NCBI GenBank assembly: GCA_964476705.1
Contig: CAYZBM010000019.1
Span: 1 to 27,317, forward strand
Source: CAYZBM01 sp964476705
GTDB taxonomy: Bacteria > Pseudomonadota > Alphaproteobacteria > Rickettsiales > UBA6187
DNA length: 27,317 nt
Direction of reading: 5' to 3'
Made by a program: the position numbers and the translations under genes. Within the stretch, counting starts at the first letter, position 1; each line of letters begins with the position of its first letter. Below, piece by piece: positions 17,568-25,830 of the stretch. The notes beneath the pieces are model-generated. The model had not been told where the DNA came from and did no database searches. It worked only from the letters and a program-made list of their open reading frames with translations.

Positions 17568-19220
17568 ATGAAACGAAAAAGACCACATCCCTATAATGAA
17601 GATTTTAATGATTGTTATCTAGAGGATAATATTGAACCGTATCTTGAAGCCTTTGAAGCTTTATCAAATGGTATGGGCGTTGAAACTATTAATAGATCTT
17701 TATTATCTAAAATAAATATGCTTCCGTCTTCAAATAAAGAAGAAATTATTGAAGTCTTGTTTAATGAAATTACTAATAAATCTAAAAATTTTATTTTAAG
17801 CCATAGTAGTGAAAACGAAATTATTTATAGCGACCCTACAGATCCTAAAAATCCAGAAAAGCAAATTAAATATCTATATAATGAACAAACTCAAAGCTGG
17901 GATATAATATTAGGAAAAGAAGCTAACGGAATTATTTCTTACGAAGAAGATCGTTCAATAATTCAAATAAAAAATGGTACTTGTAAAACTTATGGAAAAT
18001 CATTGTCATTTCATAAAACATCTTCAGATACTATAGAAAATAAAAACAATTATATAATTCAATATAATCAAGAAAAGCAAAAAGAAGCTCTTGGAGAAGG
18101 AAATCATTTATTCTTGTTCAATGTGCCAAAAGATAAAGAAGAAGTTACCAAAGCTCTTTTAAACGACCTTAAGGCGGCTAGCTGTAGTAAAGCTAGATCT
18201 GGTTTAATAGGTCAAATAATAAATTATCTCGGTGACGATAACTTAGTTCCTATAGATCAAGGTACCGCGTATTATGAAGAAAATGGAATTTGGTATTTAA
18301 GCCATAATAGCGGCGAATGCATATTAAGCGGAAAAAATAGGTCTCTTAATCTTAACATTACTCAGCCACAAAATAATTGCTACTTAGCTTTAAGCCCGCA
18401 TAAAGATGATCAAGAGGGGTTTGCAGGAGCCAGTTTTATATATTCAGATTCAAATGGGAATAGTATATCAGGCAATAATACAAGCAAAAATAATCCTACA
18501 ATATTAAATAATAATATTACTTATATTAGTGTTAATGATAGTAAAGCTATAACAAACAAGAGTAGGGCAGAATATCAAAAGGTAATTACTAAACAGAATC
18601 CCGCCCTATATAAAAGTAGTAATACCTTAGAAAATAATAATCAAAATCAGCCCGCTAATAATATATCAGCTCCTATAGCCCCACAAAAATCACCTATAGA
18701 TCTTGAGAATATTAAAGTTACCGGGCCTAATGGAGAAGAATTTAAGTTACGATGCCAGTTCGCAGAAAAAAACTGCTTGGATAAAAGCATATCTAAAGGC
18801 GGGAGGCCTTATGGTGCATATGTTTTAGTTTTTGAAAGAGTCGGCACAGAATTAAGTTTTAATGATGACAAGTCCAATTCATTAATTCTAGAAATTGTTG
18901 ATGAGAAAAATATTTATGTCCGCTCAGGTTTTTCTGGAGAAACAGGAAATGCTGTCCAGGCAAAAATAAGTATTAATTTAAATGGCAAAGAACATAGTGC
19001 TTTATTAGCAGGGAATAAGGATAATATTGAGCAAAAACTAAGTTCACCAATATTAAAAACAAATGATTATAACAGCTTTATGTGTACGGATGGTTGCTGT
19101 GGCCATTATAGTTTAGAGAATAAATTTGCTATGAAAGGCACAAAATTACAATCCCCTAGCAATAACCTTACTAATACTAGCGTACAAAATCATATATCAC
19201 CGCAGATGGCTTTAAGTTGA
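17568..19220 (+). CDS. unknown protein, second gene of the island pair
   Basis: 550 residues that I do not recognise; soluble, with no signal peptide. It starts with a basic stretch (MKRKRPHPY). Residues about 63-160 and 197-290 both run from a helical stretch to short beta-like segments around an aromatic (YNEQTQSWDI; YYEENGIWYLS), and might be diverged repeats. Residues 295-375 are an Asn/Ser-rich linker. The C-terminal part (380-520) looks folded: IKVTGPNGEEFKLRC, then GRPYGAYVLVFERVG, and the Cys-rich FMCTDGCCGHYS (504-515). The CTD tripeptide at a Cys cluster is also at the C-terminus of the preceding protein, perhaps by chance. It is tightly linked to that gene, and a two-protein unit is likely. 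A palindromic element follows directly. Confidence 0.75.
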   Translation: MKRKRPHPYNEDFNDCYLEDNIEPYLEAFEALSNGMGVETINRSLLSKINMLPSSNKEEIIEVLFNEITNKSKNFILSHSSENEIIYSDPTDPKNPEKQIKYLYNEQTQSWDIILGKEANGIISYEEDRSIIQIKNGTCKTYGKSLSFHKTSSDTIENKNNYIIQYNQEKQKEALGEGNHLFLFNVPKDKEEVTKALLNDLKAASCSKARSGLIGQIINYLGDDNLVPIDQGTAYYEENGIWYLSHNSGECILSGKNRSLNLNITQPQNNCYLALSPHKDDQEGFAGASFIYSDSNGNSISGNNTSKNNPTILNNNITYISVNDSKAITNKSRAEYQKVITKQNPALYKSSNTLENNNQNQPANNISAPIAPQKSPIDLENIKVTGPNGEEFKLRCQFAEKNCLDKSISKGGRPYGAYVLVFERVGTELSFNDDKSNSLILEIVDEKNIYVRSGFSGETGNAVQAKISINLNGKEHSALLAGNKDNIEQKLSSPILKTNDYNSFMCTDGCCGHYSLENKFAMKGTKLQSPSNNLTNTSVQNHISPQMALS

Positions 19221-19221
19221 T

Positions 19222-19290
19222 ATATAGTAGATCAAGAAATAATTTACCTCTAATCAATAATTATTAAATTATTTCTATGATGCTACATAT
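19222..19290. repeat. long imperfect palindrome after the unknown gene pair
   Basis: The left arm is ATAT-a-GTAG-ATCA-AGAAATAATTTA (19222-19246) and the right arm is TAAATTATTTCT-a-TGAT-g-CTAC-ATAT (19265-19290). They pair over 24 bp with three single-base bulges around an 18-base loop. It starts one base after the stop of the plus-strand gene. No U-tract follows, so it may be an mRNA-end stabilising or repeat-derived structure rather than a classical terminator. Confidence 0.65.
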
Positions 19291-19378
19291 CCTGAAAAAA
19301 ACATATACTTATAATACTATTTATGTTTTGTTCAGGATCCATAATATAGGTAATTTCAATCATGAAATACTATAGTAT
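19291..19378 (-). repeat. dispersed palindromic repeat, copy 2
   Basis: Positions 19318-19343 match 52-77 perfectly in inverted orientation (core module). Positions 19353-19374 match 83-104 at 20 of 22 bases (end module). The core's partner 19291-19305 forms a 15-bp stem with 19322-19336 (one mismatch, 16-base loop), so this copy can fold by itself. The end carries the palindrome ATACTATAGTAT (19367-19378). It sits between the converging 3' ends of the unknown gene and ATPase 3. Confidence 0.75.
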
Positions 19379-19380
19379 AG

Positions 19381-20598
19381 CTATACAAGCTGCGACAAAA
19401 AGGTTTCTAACGAAACAATCACTGGTTCCTTTCCACTAAAACAATCTATATCAACAAAAGGTAAGTCATAAGCTACTTGTAATGCATGATCAGGTTTTAA
19501 CATATTATTAAAGTAAATCAGTTTTTTTGATAAACTTTCTTTAAATGATGCTTTTACTTCAACAAGTAGCCAGGGGTTATTATTTTTTACTACAAGAAAA
19601 TCAACTTCTCTTTGATCTTTATCGCGAATAAAGTGCAAAGAATAATTATCTATTCCCATATCTGTCCATAAATCAATAGCTTTTAATAAATGGACCGCAA
19701 CCATATTTTCAATTTTTGCTCCTCTATCTTCAATAACAGACCAATCCCAAAGAAATAATTTAGGATTTTTAATTAAACTTCTTGTTATATTCTGTGACCA
19801 AGGTTTAATTGTAAAACAATAATAAAATGACTTTAATAACTCTAACCATCTCTTCACTGTTGGTTCAGATACCCTTATGTGTTTAGCAATATTACTATAA
19901 TTAATTATATTTCCAGCATCATGCTTAAGAAAAGAAGTAAGTAATTCTAACTGATTAATTTCCTGAATATCTGCAATTTCTATGATGTCGCCGCGAATTA
20001 ATTGTTCTTGTCTTAAACTCGACCATTTTCTATGAAATACAACCGATTGTTTAGTAAACGATTCAGGAAATCCTCCAAAAACTAACAAAGCATCTAGAAC
20101 ATCTGTTCCTATCTTCTTTTGCTCTTTTAGTGGATTTATCATATTAGGAAGTTCTATTCCTATTAATTCCGCTATAGAAAGAGGATGAATATTATAAGGA
20201 AAATATCTTCCCATCATACTATCTCCACCTCTTCTTTGAATATGTAGCCTTGCGCTTCCAGTAACCACTATATCTAATTTTGTATTATAAGTATCAAAAA
20301 AACCTTTTAAATAATTTCGCCAATTGCGATACTTATGTATTTCATCAAAACCAATAATTGGTTTTTCTAATAATTGAGCCTCAATTGGCAGCTTATTTAA
20401 ATAAGCTTGATATCCTTTTAAAATTTGCTCTCTATGTTCTATATTATCCCAATTAAGATAATTAGAATATGCTCTAGATTCTAAATATTTATTTAGAATT
20501 GTAGTTTTTCCCACTTGTCTAGGACCTGCTAGGAAGGCCATTTGTCTATATTCAGTAAAATGCCAACTTAAAACTTTATCGTATATTCTTTTTACCAT
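19381..20598 (-). CDS. AAA_14/DUF4143 ATPase 3
   Basis: 405 residues from the ATG at 20598 (MVKRIYDKVLSWHF). Walker A is GPRQVGKT (25-32), Walker B is IIGFDEIHK (81-89) and VVTGSARLH follows. A winged-helix-like segment lies at about 232-257 (SNIAKHIRVSEPTVKRWLELL). The C-terminal REVDFLV then LLVEVKAS gives a PD-(D/E)XK-like Asp333, Glu347, Lys349. A TTG at 20631 would add 11 residues, but the GGAG before it is only 3 bases away. The protein differs strongly from ATPases 1 and 2 outside the motifs, and its upstream region holds different sites (GTTATAATAGTC). Its stop codon lies in the palindrome GTATAGCTATAC (19375-19386) at the edge of the dispersed repeat. Cellular role unknown. Confidence 0.88.
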   Translation of the reverse strand: MVKRIYDKVLSWHFTEYRQMAFLAGPRQVGKTTILNKYLESRAYSNYLNWDNIEHREQILKGYQAYLNKLPIEAQLLEKPIIGFDEIHKYRNWRNYLKGFFDTYNTKLDIVVTGSARLHIQRRGGDSMMGRYFPYNIHPLSIAELIGIELPNMINPLKEQKKIGTDVLDALLVFGGFPESFTKQSVVFHRKWSSLRQEQLIRGDIIEIADIQEINQLELLTSFLKHDAGNIINYSNIAKHIRVSEPTVKRWLELLKSFYYCFTIKPWSQNITRSLIKNPKLFLWDWSVIEDRGAKIENMVAVHLLKAIDLWTDMGIDNYSLHFIRDKDQREVDFLVVKNNNPWLLVEVKASFKESLSKKLIYFNNMLKPDHALQVAYDLPFVDIDCFSGKEPVIVSLETFLSQLV

Positions 20599-20638
20599 GT
20601 TTTTATATAAAAATATTATTTTACAAGACAATAACTCC

Positions 20639-20700
20639 GACTATTATAACATACATGTTATAATAGTCACGACTTTTCTAATATAAGAGTTATAATAGTC
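20639..20700 (-). promoter_or_regulatory. palindromic operator-like sites upstream of ATPase 3
   Basis: GACTATTATAACAT (20639-20652) and ATGTTATAATAGTC (20655-20668) are perfect inverted repeats with a 2-base spacer. A third half-site GTTATAATAGTC is at 20689-20700. Each half-site contains TATAAT, so one of them can serve as a -10 box; binding here would then block transcription. The sites lie 40-100 bases before the ATG. Autoregulation by ATPase 3, which has a winged-helix-like segment, is inferred. Confidence 0.65.
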
Positions 20701-20753
20701 AAGCAAAAGGTTCTTTTCTGCACAAAGGGCCTGAGCGGGAATCAGTTATTAGC

Positions 20754-23700
20754 TTAGCCATTTTCAACTATTTCTTTAAGCTTACTAACTGTAACCATAA
20801 TCATAGAAAAGTCTAGGCTATCACTAGTTCTTAAATCGTCGATAAATCTTAAATAACGACCGATTTGCTTGTTGTGACTATCAGCCCAAAAATTAAGTAA
20901 ATTAGCTTTATTTTTACCAGCTTTAAGTGCTTGCACCGTTAGATTTTTTTGCTGTAAAAATATATCATCTATCATGGTTTTAATTGAAGTTTTTTGCCAA
21001 TAAGAATCGGTATTAAAGCCATCTAACTGTTCTCTTAGCCAACTTAAATGTAATAGATCGCCTAAAGCATAATAAATCTCAGCAACTTTGGTTACTTTAA
21101 GTCTATTGCTCATTGCAATATCAACTATATTAAATGCAGAATTAAGGGCTTGTAACATAGCAATCGATTTAGCTGTACTTTCCGGAACTTTTTGCTCTTT
21201 ATAATATTGTAATTTAAGAGCATAATGCTTTTGTTTGTTTTCCGGTAATACCGCAGGTAAGGCATTTTTAAGCTCAACAACTCCTGCGCTAAAATACTCT
21301 ATAACATCTGTAAGGGAAGAAAGTTTATGACTATGTTTTAATAACCATAAAACTCCAAATTCAATCAATTTTCTTATTTCTAAGAATAACTCTATTTGTA
21401 CAGAAGCCGGGACCTCCTTGAGATCTTCTATTTCTTTCCATAATTTTGGCAAATGATAAACATCTCTAACAACTGTATAAGCCCTAGCAATATCACATCC
21501 TTCCATTCCTACACTTTCTTTTAAAAGATAGAAGACTACTATACCTATACGATTTACTATATTATTCGCTATAGACGTTGCTATAATCTCGCGTTTTAGT
21601 GGATGATTATGAATTTCTTTTAGATACTTAGTTCTTATAGCTTCTGGGAAATAACTTTCCAGTTCGTGTAAATAATATTCATCATTTGGTAATTTGGTTT
21701 TAATTAGCTCATCGAATAATGATATCTTACTATAAGCCATAAGAACACTTATTTCTGGTCTTGTAAGGCCCTTATGTTGAGCTTTCCTTTTTGCAATCTC
21801 TTCTTTAGTAGGTAAGAATTCAACTTTGCGATCGAGTAATCCTTCTCTTTCTAGTGAAACTATAGCCCGAGCATGACCTTCAATTAATGAACTTCCTTGT
21901 GCCTGTGCAATAGTTAAAAATTGAGTTTGTTGCCTATTATCATTTAAAACCAACTCAGCTACATCATCTGTCATTTCTTCAAGTAGCTTATTACGCTTAG
22001 GTTTAGTTAATTTTTTGGCATTAATTGCAATATTCAAAGCAATTTTTATGTTAACTTCATGGTCAGAACAATCAACCCCGGCAGAATTGTCAACAGCATC
22101 GGTATTTATTCTACCACCTTTTTCAGCATATTCTATTCTTCCTAATTGAGTAAAGCCTAGATTTCCACCTTCGCCAATTACTTTAAATCTCAAATCTTCA
22201 CCATTTACTCGTAAATTATCATTGGCTTTGTCGCCAACCATTTCATTACTTTCTATTTTTGATTTAACATAAGTTCCAATACCGCCATTCCATAATAAAT
22301 CAATAGGCGCTTTAAGTATAGCTTGAATTAAATCATCAGGATTAAAAGTATCATTATCAACATTTAATATTTTTTTCATTTCAGCAGAAATTTTTATTGA
22401 TTTAGCACTACGTTCAAATATTCCTCCACCTTTTGAAATAAGTGATTTATCATAATCAGTCCAACTTGATCTTGGTAGGGCAAAGAGACGAGACCGCTCT
22501 TTAAAGCTTTTTTTACTATCAGGATTAGGATCTAAAAATATGTGCATATGGTTAAAGGCTGCTACAAGCTTAATGCTGTTAGATCTTAAAAGGCCATTAC
22601 CAAATACGTCTCCGGACATATCACCAATTCCTACGGCGCTAAATTCGTCCTTATCTGTATCTATGCCCATTTCTTTGAAATGTCTTTCCACGGAGATCCA
22701 GGCACCTTTTGCAGTAATTCCCATTTTTTTATGATCATAGCCAACAGAACCACCAGAAGCAAAGGCATCACCAAGCCAAAAATTATATTCAGCTGCAACA
22801 GAATTTGCAATGTCAGAAAATGTTGCAGTTCCTTTATCTGCAGCCACAACCAAATAAGTATCATCACCATCATAACGCACAACATTGTCGGGATGTTTTA
22901 CTTTCCCATTAACTAGATTATCTGTTAAATCAAGAAGTCCGCGTAAGAAAGTTTTATAACACTCAATTCCTTCTTTCATCATGGCATCTCGGCCACCTTC
23001 AGTAGGAATTTTTTTTACCACAAACCCACCTTTAGAGCCAACAGGAATAATTACCGCATTTTTAGTCATTTGTGCCTTCATTAGACCTAAAACTTCGGTT
23101 CTAAAATCCTCTCTTCTATCGGACCATCTTAAACCACCACGCGCAACTTTTCCACCACGCAAGTGAATTCCAGATACTCTCGGTGAGTATACGTATATTT
23201 CAGTATAAGGCCTAGGTTTAGGCATAAAAGAAATTTTGGCACTATTCAGCTTAAAAGAAATATATGATTTAAAATCACCAGCTGGAGTTTTTTGAAAATA
23301 ATTAGTCCTCCAAGTAGCCATTAAAACATCAAGTATGGTTCTAATAACTTTATCCTCAGCAATATTTGAAACTAAACTTAATATTTTTTCTATTTCTTTT
23401 ACGATCTCAGCGCTTGCTCTCTCTCTATCTTGTTTATATTCAGGATCAAATCTTACCATGAATAAATCAATTAATAATTTTACTGTTTTGGGATGAGAAC
23501 TTAAAGCCTCCTGTATATAATCTTGGCTATACGAGAACCTTAATTGTTGTAGATATTTAATATAAGCTCTAAGCAATACAACTTCTCGCCATTTTATATT
23601 GGCGCAAACTATCAATTTATTTAAACTATCATTCTGGATTTCTTCATTCCATAATTTATCTAAAGCTTCTTCAAAATTCTCTTTGATTTCTTTAAGCTTA

Positions 23701-25583
23701 GGCTGAGATGCAATAGTAAATCTAAATCTGTGAATCCATACTGAAAATTCTTCATCCTTTGGCGATACTTGATAAGTATGCTCATCTATAACATTAACTC
23801 CTAAATGTACCAAAATGGGCATAATTTTAGATAGGCTAGCTTGCTCTTTTGGAGAATAAATCTTTAAGTGCAATATATTCTCATCAGCCTCTTGCTGGGC
23901 TAAATATAAGTCAAAGGTTGTTTTATTATGGGTAAGAACTTCATTAATTTTTAAAATATCATAATAAGCATCTTGTGCCGAAAACCTATTAGTATAGCTA
24001 GGGGAGAAAGCCTCACTATATTTAGTATATGATTCACCGCCTTCATTTTCACCAAATTTTTTTTCCAGCTCACTTAATAAATCATCACTCCATAATCTTG
24101 CTATCTGCTCTATTTTTTCCTCAATAAGACTTACTTCATGCTTAGGAATTTTTCCTGGTTTAGTTTTTATAATAACTTGTAATCTAGCTAAATGAGAATC
24201 AGTTACTTGGGTAAAATAATTAGAAATAACTCCGTCTAAAGCATGTGATAATATTGCCTCTATTTGTTGTCTTAGTGCCGTATTGTATCTTTCTCGCGGC
24301 ATAAAAACCAATACGCTAATAAAGCGCTCAGAGTCATCTTTTCTAATAAATAATTTTACTCTTGGTGTTGTTGTTAAAGTTACGATAACCATTGCTGTTT
24401 CGTACAATTCATCAACTGGTGTTTGGAATAATTCATCACGAGGAAAATCTTCTAATACTGCTATTAAAGCTTTGGCACTATGTCCTGAAGCTGAAAATCC
24501 GGATTTTCTTTGGATAAGATCTATTTTTCTTCGTAGCAAAGGTATCTTTTGTGCGCTTTGATAATAAACTATTGAAGTAAACATTCCAAGTATGTGGTTT
24601 ACCGCTTTTAGCTCACCTTTCTCATCAAATTCTGCAATACTAATTAAGTCCATATGTCCAGATCTATGAACTTTAGATCGTTCTGTTGATTTCGTTATAT
24701 GTACCATTTGCAAAATATCATTACCTATATGCTCATAGGCTGGAATTTTTGGTAACCAAATATCTTCAATTTTTAACATTCCTAATTTTGAGGTATTTTT
24801 TACTATCAATTTATCATTTTTTACTTCTTCTCTAACTAGACCAAAGAAAGTAAAATTACCGTTTTTTAGCCAAGTTAAAAAATCTTCAACCTCAGTAATA
24901 TCTTTAACAATAGTTTTATATGCCGATTTTTTCTGATGAATTTCAATATTAGCAAACTTACTAATCCCTGTAATTACGCTTTCTATTTCTTTAAGCATAC
25001 AAGGCCAATCTTGAACTACTCTCATTACATGATTTAATACATTATTGATTCCAGCCAATAATTGATCCTGTTTTTTAGCCTTATTAATATAGCTAATTTG
25101 GAAATGAATAATAGACTCGGCATAACAACCACGATCGTCTTCTTTAGTCAAAGACTCAACTTTGCTAATTACACCAGCTGTAGTTCTTTCAATTTTTAAC
25201 ACTGGATGAGTCAAATAATGAATTTTATACCCCTGTCTATTGATTTCTTCACTAATAGAATCAACTAAAAAAGGCATGTCGTCATTAACTAATTCAATAA
25301 CCGTATATTGTTTTTCCCAACCGTTTTTTTTAAGGGTAGGGTTGTATATTCTAATTTTAGCTTCATTTTTTTTACGTTTTTTACAAAACTCATAAGACTC
25401 TAAAGCGCATGCCGCAAGCTCTTCTATTTTATAAGATTTTAGTTTGTTAATCAAACTGAACTGAAAAAAATGCCTTATATACGCCTCTATGTTTTTTTTA
25501 TCTTTTGCTCCTGAAATTTTAATTGCACGTTCAAGTACATTGTCAATTATGGAGCTATTGGCTTTTAAATAAAGGCTAGTCAT
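20754..25583 (-). CDS. gdhB: NAD-specific glutamate dehydrogenase, large (about 180 kDa) type
   Basis: Oxidatively deaminates glutamate to 2-oxoglutarate, feeding amino-acid carbon into the TCA cycle. The 1609-residue length is that of the bacterial 180-kDa class. The first half is the long N-terminal regulatory region (ACT-like; VIELVNDDMPFLVDSISEE near the start). The catalytic core lies at about 790-1250: GGLRWSDRREDFRTEVLGLM, KAQMTKNAVIIPVGSKGG with the substrate Lys, VAADKGTATFSD, GVGIGDMSGDVFGN-like VGIGDMSGDVFGNGLLRS, and VIGEGGNLGFTQ. A C-terminal helical domain follows. AGGTAGAG 6 bases before the ATG fixes the start. For a host-dependent bacterium glutamate is a main energy source, so this is a central metabolic gene. 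It is divergent from mnmE. Confidence 0.96.
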   Translation of the reverse strand: MTSLYLKANSSIIDNVLERAIKISGAKDKKNIEAYIRHFFQFSLINKLKSYKIEELAACALESYEFCKKRKKNEAKIRIYNPTLKKNGWEKQYTVIELVNDDMPFLVDSISEEINRQGYKIHYLTHPVLKIERTTAGVISKVESLTKEDDRGCYAESIIHFQISYINKAKKQDQLLAGINNVLNHVMRVVQDWPCMLKEIESVITGISKFANIEIHQKKSAYKTIVKDITEVEDFLTWLKNGNFTFFGLVREEVKNDKLIVKNTSKLGMLKIEDIWLPKIPAYEHIGNDILQMVHITKSTERSKVHRSGHMDLISIAEFDEKGELKAVNHILGMFTSIVYYQSAQKIPLLRRKIDLIQRKSGFSASGHSAKALIAVLEDFPRDELFQTPVDELYETAMVIVTLTTTPRVKLFIRKDDSERFISVLVFMPRERYNTALRQQIEAILSHALDGVISNYFTQVTDSHLARLQVIIKTKPGKIPKHEVSLIEEKIEQIARLWSDDLLSELEKKFGENEGGESYTKYSEAFSPSYTNRFSAQDAYYDILKINEVLTHNKTTFDLYLAQQEADENILHLKIYSPKEQASLSKIMPILVHLGVNVIDEHTYQVSPKDEEFSVWIHRFRFTIASQPKLKEIKENFEEALDKLWNEEIQNDSLNKLIVCANIKWREVVLLRAYIKYLQQLRFSYSQDYIQEALSSHPKTVKLLIDLFMVRFDPEYKQDRERASAEIVKEIEKILSLVSNIAEDKVIRTILDVLMATWRTNYFQKTPAGDFKSYISFKLNSAKISFMPKPRPYTEIYVYSPRVSGIHLRGGKVARGGLRWSDRREDFRTEVLGLMKAQMTKNAVIIPVGSKGGFVVKKIPTEGGRDAMMKEGIECYKTFLRGLLDLTDNLVNGKVKHPDNVVRYDGDDTYLVVAADKGTATFSDIANSVAAEYNFWLGDAFASGGSVGYDHKKMGITAKGAWISVERHFKEMGIDTDKDEFSAVGIGDMSGDVFGNGLLRSNSIKLVAAFNHMHIFLDPNPDSKKSFKERSRLFALPRSSWTDYDKSLISKGGGIFERSAKSIKISAEMKKILNVDNDTFNPDDLIQAILKAPIDLLWNGGIGTYVKSKIESNEMVGDKANDNLRVNGEDLRFKVIGEGGNLGFTQLGRIEYAEKGGRINTDAVDNSAGVDCSDHEVNIKIALNIAINAKKLTKPKRNKLLEEMTDDVAELVLNDNRQQTQFLTIAQAQGSSLIEGHARAIVSLEREGLLDRKVEFLPTKEEIAKRKAQHKGLTRPEISVLMAYSKISLFDELIKTKLPNDEYYLHELESYFPEAIRTKYLKEIHNHPLKREIIATSIANNIVNRIGIVVFYLLKESVGMEGCDIARAYTVVRDVYHLPKLWKEIEDLKEVPASVQIELFLEIRKLIEFGVLWLLKHSHKLSSLTDVIEYFSAGVVELKNALPAVLPENKQKHYALKLQYYKEQKVPESTAKSIAMLQALNSAFNIVDIAMSNRLKVTKVAEIYYALGDLLHLSWLREQLDGFNTDSYWQKTSIKTMIDDIFLQQKNLTVQALKAGKNKANLLNFWADSHNKQIGRYLRFIDDLRTSDSLDFSMIMVTVSKLKEIVENG

Positions 25584-25635
25584 TTTTATCTCTACCTATT
25601 AAAATATAAAATATTTGGACTATTTTTTTATATAT

Positions 25636-25666
25636 GGTTGTTGGAAATAATCACTTACCAACAGCC
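25636..25666. promoter_or_regulatory. hairpin between gdhB and mnmE
   Basis: GGTTGTTGG (25636-25644) pairs with CCAACAGCC (25658-25666) over 9 bp with one G-T pair, enclosing a 13-base loop. It is flanked by TATAT and GTATATA. It stands in the 247-base divergent gap, about 50 bases from the gdhB start. No U-tract follows on either side. It could be an operator for one or both genes. No convincing promoter could be assigned in this gap. Confidence 0.4.
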
Positions 25667-25830
25667 CCTGTATATAACACCATCTTTAGAAAATGGGTAT
25701 CAAAATATAGTTATATTGTTAAAGAAAATAAAGAATTAATAATTTAACATTTACTCTTGCAACTAAAGATTATATATTGTCAAAAAAATTCAATATGTTT
25801 GACACGCACAAAAAAAATAAAGCCCTTTTT

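Noticed and set aside
17500..17600. The two unknown genes as one gene split by a frameshift
   Set aside because: They are in different frames, but the second has its own ATG 5 bases after the stop, and the first ends after a distinct Cys cluster and polar tail. Two coupled genes are simpler, though relatives could show a fusion.
12413..20631. Island as a prophage or integrated plasmid
   Set aside because: No integrase, structural, replication or partition genes and no adjacent tRNA attachment site are present.
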